Shown here piece after piece: positions 47,019-50,375 of a stretch of DNA of 50,375 nt. The stretch comes from a virus, in IMG/VR virus record IMGVR_UViG_3300007513_000062, positions 1 to 50,375 of that record. One strand, 5' to 3'. Each line of letters begins with the position of its first letter. Position 1 is the first letter of the stretch. The position numbers and the translations under genes are program-made. The notes under the pieces were generated by a model. That model was not told the origin of the DNA and did not search any database. It was given only the letters and a program-made list of their open reading frames with translations.

Positions 47019-47795
47019 CTAGTACCAAGCATGCATTCCGTGCCCAGCCTTGCCCCAAAACTCACACCAAGACCCCGCGTCTTCAACGATTTTGATCTGA
47101 TCTTCTATGGAATCTTCGTAAGGGTCCTCAGGTTTCGCATCTAGTAGTTCTCCGTTCTTTGTTGCAATCTCTTTAAATGTTCTTGCAGCTTCCTTTAGCC
47201 TTTCTCCGTAGGAGGCAAGTGCTTTTGGGTCGTGGTTGTCGTAAGCCTCATTTCTGAGATCATCATCCAACCACTCGATGTAATTTAAGCACTTTCCACG
47301 GAAAGACTCAGGTCCAGCAGCGATGCCTGTGACCGAACCAAAACCCTCTTTGTTCTTAGCTAGCTCGGATACACGCATTCCTGTGCAATGCTCTAGATAA
47401 TCTTCCTCAGTTGGAAACCTGGACAGGAACTTTTTACGGTCGTCTCGTTCCGGGAGACCGCTTATTTCCTTGTAATAATCTCTAACATGCTTGTCTGCCT
47501 CCGGAGATTCCCCAACCATTGGGGCTCCGAGGGTTTCGAGAGGACTAACCACGCACGCAGAGCGCACGAATTCCCACTCTTTGATCTTCTCACCTAACTC
47601 CTTGGCTACGTCTGTCTCCGAAAATTCCTCGGAGAGCGGGTTTGGGAAGAACGAGGGACTCTCCCTGCCATCCAGGAAACTCGCCCAAGCTTCATCATGT
47701 TCATTGCGAAGACGCTTAATATGCGCGTCCGCAAACAATAGGTTTTCTTTCTTGTCCGGGATCTCTTTGTCTCGGACACACCAATCTAATCCCAT
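47019..47795 (-). CDS. MGLDW-type phage accessory protein
   Basis: The protein has 259 residues. The ATG at 47795 is chosen because AGGAGG lies eight bases upstream. MGLDWCVRDK is a start seen in several phage proteins of unknown role; the rest has Trp/Cys-containing helices and acidic loops. It is transcribed first in the block, away from the divergent promoter region at 47.85 kb. Confidence 0.6.
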   Translation of the reverse strand: MGLDWCVRDKEIPDKKENLLFADAHIKRLRNEHDEAWASFLDGRESPSFFPNPLSEEFSETDVAKELGEKIKEWEFVRSACVVSPLETLGAPMVGESPEADKHVRDYYKEISGLPERDDRKKFLSRFPTEEDYLEHCTGMRVSELAKNKEGFGSVTGIAAGPESFRGKCLNYIEWLDDDLRNEAYDNHDPKALASYGERLKEAARTFKEIATKNGELLDAKPEDPYEDSIEDQIKIVEDAGSWCEFWGKAGHGMHAWY

Positions 47796-47843
47796 GGTAC
47801 ACACCTCCTTTTGGTTGTTTATAAAGTAGCCCCTTCAGGCCTC

Positions 47844-47905
47844 CAGTATACTTATACTGAAATACGTATTATGTTTGCTGTAATGAGCGTAATGATGTAT
47901 ACATC
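47844..47905. promoter_or_regulatory. Two palindromes in a divergent intergenic region
   Basis: CAGTATA and TATACTG arms flank two bases at 47844-47859, and GATGTATACATC at 47894-47905 is perfectly self-complementary. They lie between the divergent genes at 47795 and 47942, so they may be operators controlling both. The two sequences share TATAC but are not copies. Confidence 0.45.
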
Positions 47906-47941
47906 GTACTGGTCTAGTCGTCCACGGCGGTTGAGCTAACT

Positions 47942-48487
47942 ATGGAAAAATTTTCAAAAACTGAGCTATCTACATGGTCGGGGGGAAAGTTTGACTTCAC
48001 CAACCCCGATCCGGAGTCGGTGCACATAAGCGACATAGCCCACGCGCTTTCCTTGCAATGCAGGTTCAATGGCCACATAAATGAGTTCTATTCAGTGGCC
48101 GAACACTCAGTATTAGTGGCTGATATGCTTTTCGAAAAGCACGCCGACCCAAAACTGGCACTCACTGGGTTGCTTCACGATGCCGCAGAGGCGTACATCG
48201 GGGACGTTGTGTCACCCCTAAAGCACCTCTTGCCTGAATTTTTATTGTATGAAGCTGAGGTAGAAAAGTGTATATCTGTGAAGTTTGGTATACCATACCC
48301 CCTGCCAGATGAGGTAAAGGGAGCAGACAAAGCGGCGCTTAATCTTGAATTCACCTTGTTGGCCCCCTTCACGAAGAACGACCCCTACACACCAAGGAAG
48401 CCCGTAGACGCGGAGGCCAGATTCCTTAAAAGGTATTATGAACTTGTTGAGATTATTTCTGGAGATAGCGATGATCAAAACATCTGA
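47942..48487 (+). CDS. HD-domain phosphohydrolase
   Basis: The protein has 181 residues. YSVAEHSVLVADML and LTGLLHDAAEAYIGDVVSPLK give the H...HD...D metal-binding set of HD hydrolases, with a later Asp in KGADKAALNLEF. It is similar in form to phage YfbR-like nucleotidases that act on deoxynucleotides. It fits nucleotide salvage with the reductase. The ribosome site is weak. Confidence 0.82.
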   Translation: MEKFSKTELSTWSGGKFDFTNPDPESVHISDIAHALSLQCRFNGHINEFYSVAEHSVLVADMLFEKHADPKLALTGLLHDAAEAYIGDVVSPLKHLLPEFLLYEAEVEKCISVKFGIPYPLPDEVKGADKAALNLEFTLLAPFTKNDPYTPRKPVDAEARFLKRYYELVEIISGDSDDQNI

Positions 48488-48725
48488 ACAGAGAGGCCTA
48501 TGGGAGTTTGTCGGGAAAATTGTGGCAAACAAGATAGACAGGGAGAATGAAATAGGCCCATTTGAGATACTAGATAGCGATGCAGAAATACCGAGGCATA
48601 TGGATTGCGCTAATTATGATCAGTGTCTGAGCTTTGCTGCTGATAGGAGGTGGTCTTCTTTTAGCTGCAGTGGCTGTCGAAAAACTAAACACGGACGTTT
48701 TGTTGCGGAGGCGAGAAACTTATGA
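48471..48725 (+). CDS. Small Cys-containing protein
   Basis: The protein has 84 residues. The ATG at 48471 is chosen because GGAG precedes it. It starts inside the HD gene and its stop overlaps the amidase start. The C-terminal part holds CANYDQC and CSGC, possibly zinc-binding. The function is unknown. Confidence 0.58.
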   Translation: MIKTSEQRGLWEFVGKIVANKIDRENEIGPFEILDSDAEIPRHMDCANYDQCLSFAADRRWSSFSCSGCRKTKHGRFVAEARNL

Positions 48726-49588
48726 GTACCCCCGAGGAGTATAATGCTAAATCTATGGAGAAGTACGGGTGGGATAGGTCGTGTCTAGACCTAGACCCCG
48801 GAGCCCCCATGGAAGAGGTCACTAGGGCCGTAATTGCTTTCCAAGAGGAACACGACCTTGACCCTGATGGCCTTGTTGGGCCCATGACATGGAGGAGGCT
48901 CCAGTCGGCAAATGAATTACGCCTACACGAGAAGTACCCAGACGCTAAGGGGTTTGTACTCGTTAACGGCGAACCAGTTCCTGTGGACTTCCCAGCCAAG
49001 ATGTGCGCCCCCTCCTCGGCGTTCTCGTTGATTGGGTTAGGAGGCCACTCCACGCGCCCCGCTGACCGTAAGCCCACTCAGGTTGTATGGCATTGGGATG
49101 TGTGTCTGAGTGCCGCCTCTTGCCACAGGGTATTGAAGCGAAGGAAGTTATCTACTCACGGTGCAATCGATAATGATGGCACCTTCATTCAGTTTCTAGA
49201 CTTCGCCCTTCACGTTGGTTGGCACGCTGGTGACAGGCTGGTCAACAAGCGTTCTATAGGCATTGACTTATCCAATGCCGTGTATACAAAGTTCAATATT
49301 TATTACAAGCGTGGGTGGGGCCCCCGTCCCGTGATCAAGGCAACAGTTCATGGACGGGAGCACACCCTGCTTGGTTATTATGAAGCACAGCTAGCAACGG
49401 CTGGAAGGGTAGCTGCTTTGGTCAACAACCTATTTGATATCCCACTTCAGTCCCCAGATAGCACCACTGTAATAAAAAATCCAGAGGACTATGAGGGCCA
49501 TATCGCGCACTATCACATAACAAAACGCAAGTGGGATGTCGCAGGATTCCCATTTAATGACGTTTTGGAGGGAAAGTACAATGAGTAA
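48722..49588 (+). CDS. N-acetylmuramoyl-L-alanine amidase (endolysin) with peptidoglycan-binding domain
   Basis: The protein has 288 residues. Residues about 20-60 form a PG-binding module (EVTRAVIAFQEEHDLDPDGLVGPMTWRRL). Residues about 115-270 are an Amidase_2-type zinc hydrolase: VVWHWDVCLSAASCHRVL with a first metal His, STHGAIDNDGTFIQF, and a later HIAHYHIT with further His residues. It cuts the peptide from the glycan and releases progeny. It has no signal peptide, so a holin or export system would be needed. Confidence 0.85.
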   Translation: MSTPEEYNAKSMEKYGWDRSCLDLDPGAPMEEVTRAVIAFQEEHDLDPDGLVGPMTWRRLQSANELRLHEKYPDAKGFVLVNGEPVPVDFPAKMCAPSSAFSLIGLGGHSTRPADRKPTQVVWHWDVCLSAASCHRVLKRRKLSTHGAIDNDGTFIQFLDFALHVGWHAGDRLVNKRSIGIDLSNAVYTKFNIYYKRGWGPRPVIKATVHGREHTLLGYYEAQLATAGRVAALVNNLFDIPLQSPDSTTVIKNPEDYEGHIAHYHITKRKWDVAGFPFNDVLEGKYNE

Positions 49589-50312
49589 TAAGAAGAAACA
49601 ACCAGACCTTAGCAAGCTTAAGCAGCGGATAAAAAGCCCTGAAGATGAGCCTGGGGAGAAGGCCGCCCCACCCGTGCCGGAGGGCCCTTCTATTAAGCCG
49701 GACACTATGCGGCAAATCGCCAGTTATGCGCGTGATGTAGAGAAAGCTCGCGCAGAGGAGGCGATTGAGGAGCAGGAAGTTGCAAGGGTTGAACTGACGG
49801 ATGTCAATGAAGAAGCTGCCATCAACTATACCGAGGACAACACTTTCTATCGGCAGACTCCCTCAGATAACCCAAACGTAAGAAAGGCCATTGAGGACCA
49901 TTGTTCAGAAATGGATTTCGCGGATTTGATTATTACCGGAAGGGTGTCACAAGAGGTTCCGATTCTTCCCGGGAAGCTTGAATGTGAATACCAGTCTCTT
50001 CTTGCGAGTGAGAATTTTTGGATTGAGCGGGAGGCAGAGAAGCAGGGAACGAGTGATTGGGCCCTGAGAAGCTGGATGGGCTACGCCCGTTTAGCGCTGT
50101 CGCTTGTGGCAATTAACGGCAAGTCGATTGGGAGTCTCGGCAGCGCACCCAAGAAGGGGGAGATTGACAGAGCCGCGTTCGAAGACAAATTTCAGAAGAT
50201 CATGAATATGGGCGAGAAGCCTATTGAGTATCTTCTCGTTAACCTTAGCTGGTTTAATGACAGGGTTGATCGTCTCTCCGAGAGCGACTTCGAACAACTA
50301 AAAAATGGATAG
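49581..50312 (+). CDS. Tail assembly chaperone-like protein
   Basis: The protein has 243 residues. The ATG at 49581 is chosen because GGAGG is seven bases upstream. The N-terminal 90 residues are polar. MDFADLIITGRVSQEVPILPG and YQSLLASENFWIERE look like proteins that chaperone the tape measure during tail assembly. It stops just after a run of six A residues, and the -1 frame stays open to the window edge, as in the frameshifted chaperone pairs of many tailed phages. Confidence 0.55.
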   Translation: MSNKKKQPDLSKLKQRIKSPEDEPGEKAAPPVPEGPSIKPDTMRQIASYARDVEKARAEEAIEEQEVARVELTDVNEEAAINYTEDNTFYRQTPSDNPNVRKAIEDHCSEMDFADLIITGRVSQEVPILPGKLECEYQSLLASENFWIEREAEKQGTSDWALRSWMGYARLALSLVAINGKSIGSLGSAPKKGEIDRAAFEDKFQKIMNMGEKPIEYLLVNLSWFNDRVDRLSESDFEQLKNG

Positions 50313-50375
50313 AGTCTCCTCTGGGCTGGGCGCGGGCCAATTTGTTTTACGACCTTTTGGAAGCTCCACCCGTAC
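50300..50375 (+). CDS. Possible -1 frameshift extension of the chaperone (partial)
   Basis: Codons CTA AAA AAT at 50298-50306 contain A-AAA-AAT, a -1 slippery site. Shifting there reads KKWIESPLGWARANLFYDLL and on to the window edge with no stop, a much more protein-like sequence than the alternative ATG frame at 50305. This would give a chaperone-GT type fusion. It is inferred from the sequence and incomplete. Confidence 0.5.

Noticed and set aside
48722-49588. Prophage signs (integrase, attachment site) near the lysis genes
   Set aside because: No integrase, excisionase or tRNA-end duplication was seen anywhere in the window.

Overview
The window is part of the genome of a large tailed double-stranded DNA phage with a contractile tail (a myovirus). 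Evidence: an HK97-type major capsid protein, a very large tail sheath protein followed by a tube-like protein, lysis proteins, four tRNA genes, a nucleotide-metabolism gene, and dozens of short, tightly overlapping genes with strong GGAGG ribosome sites. A membrane-anchored coiled-coil protein beside a small exported protein, and a lytic transglycosylase with a signal or lipoprotein peptide, suggest a Gram-negative host. The host cannot be named from this sequence. Terminase, portal, tape measure, baseplate and DNA polymerase are not in the window, so the genome is clearly larger than 50 kb.

Layout. (1) 1-12300, plus strand: virion module with a head protein, major capsid, neck/adaptor-type proteins, tail sheath of 1457 residues, tail-tube candidate, a small membrane protein and a basic repeat-rich protein. 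(2) 12301-25.5 kb, minus strand: two lysis-like membrane proteins, then an almost gapless run of enzymes. Read in the direction of transcription, from about 23.9 kb down to 13.2 kb, this run encodes a ubiquitin-like protein ending in Gly-Gly-Ile, an E2-like conjugating enzyme with a Cys-rich tail, a JAMM (JAB) isopeptidase, a ThiF/E1-like activating enzyme, an unknown 247-residue protein, a coiled-coil protein, a ParB-like protein, a Ycf46-type AAA+ ATPase, a RecA-like ATPase, a DUF2997-like protein, an unknown protein, an NrdG-like radical-SAM protein and a DUF1257 (Ycf35-like) protein. Six 22-bp palindromes with arms GTGACAA and TTGTCAC flank the coiled-coil gene. (3) 25.5-32.5 kb: small minus-strand accessory genes, a plus-strand ADP-ribosyltransferase-like gene convergent with a macro-domain gene, a NYN nuclease-like gene, four tRNAs (Arg, Lys, Leu and an unusual Ile) and a structured non-coding stretch near 31.1 kb. 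(4) 32.8-37.9 kb: short plus-strand genes, a class II ribonucleotide reductase on the minus strand and a metallophosphoesterase, separated by bidirectional terminators. (5) 37.9-47.8 kb, minus strand: a second ADP-ribosyltransferase-like gene, an HNH protein and about twenty small accessory genes. (6) 47.9 kb to the end, plus strand: HD phosphohydrolase, peptidoglycan amidase (endolysin), and a tail-assembly-chaperone-like gene that ends at a candidate -1 frameshift site.

The standout is the minus-strand enzyme block. It holds all the parts of a ubiquitin-like conjugation pathway (modifier, E1, E2, deconjugating protease) together with a ParB-like protein, the gene mix known on plasmids as PRTRC (ParB-related, ThiF-related cassette). 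Here it sits in a phage, is joined to a Ycf46/DUF1257/DUF2997/radical-SAM set and a RecA paralogue, and is associated with probable ParB-type or operator palindromes. A terminator-like hairpin after the ubiquitin-like gene would let the modifier be made in excess over its enzymes. The substrate is unknown. Function calls come from motif recognition by eye; no database search was run.
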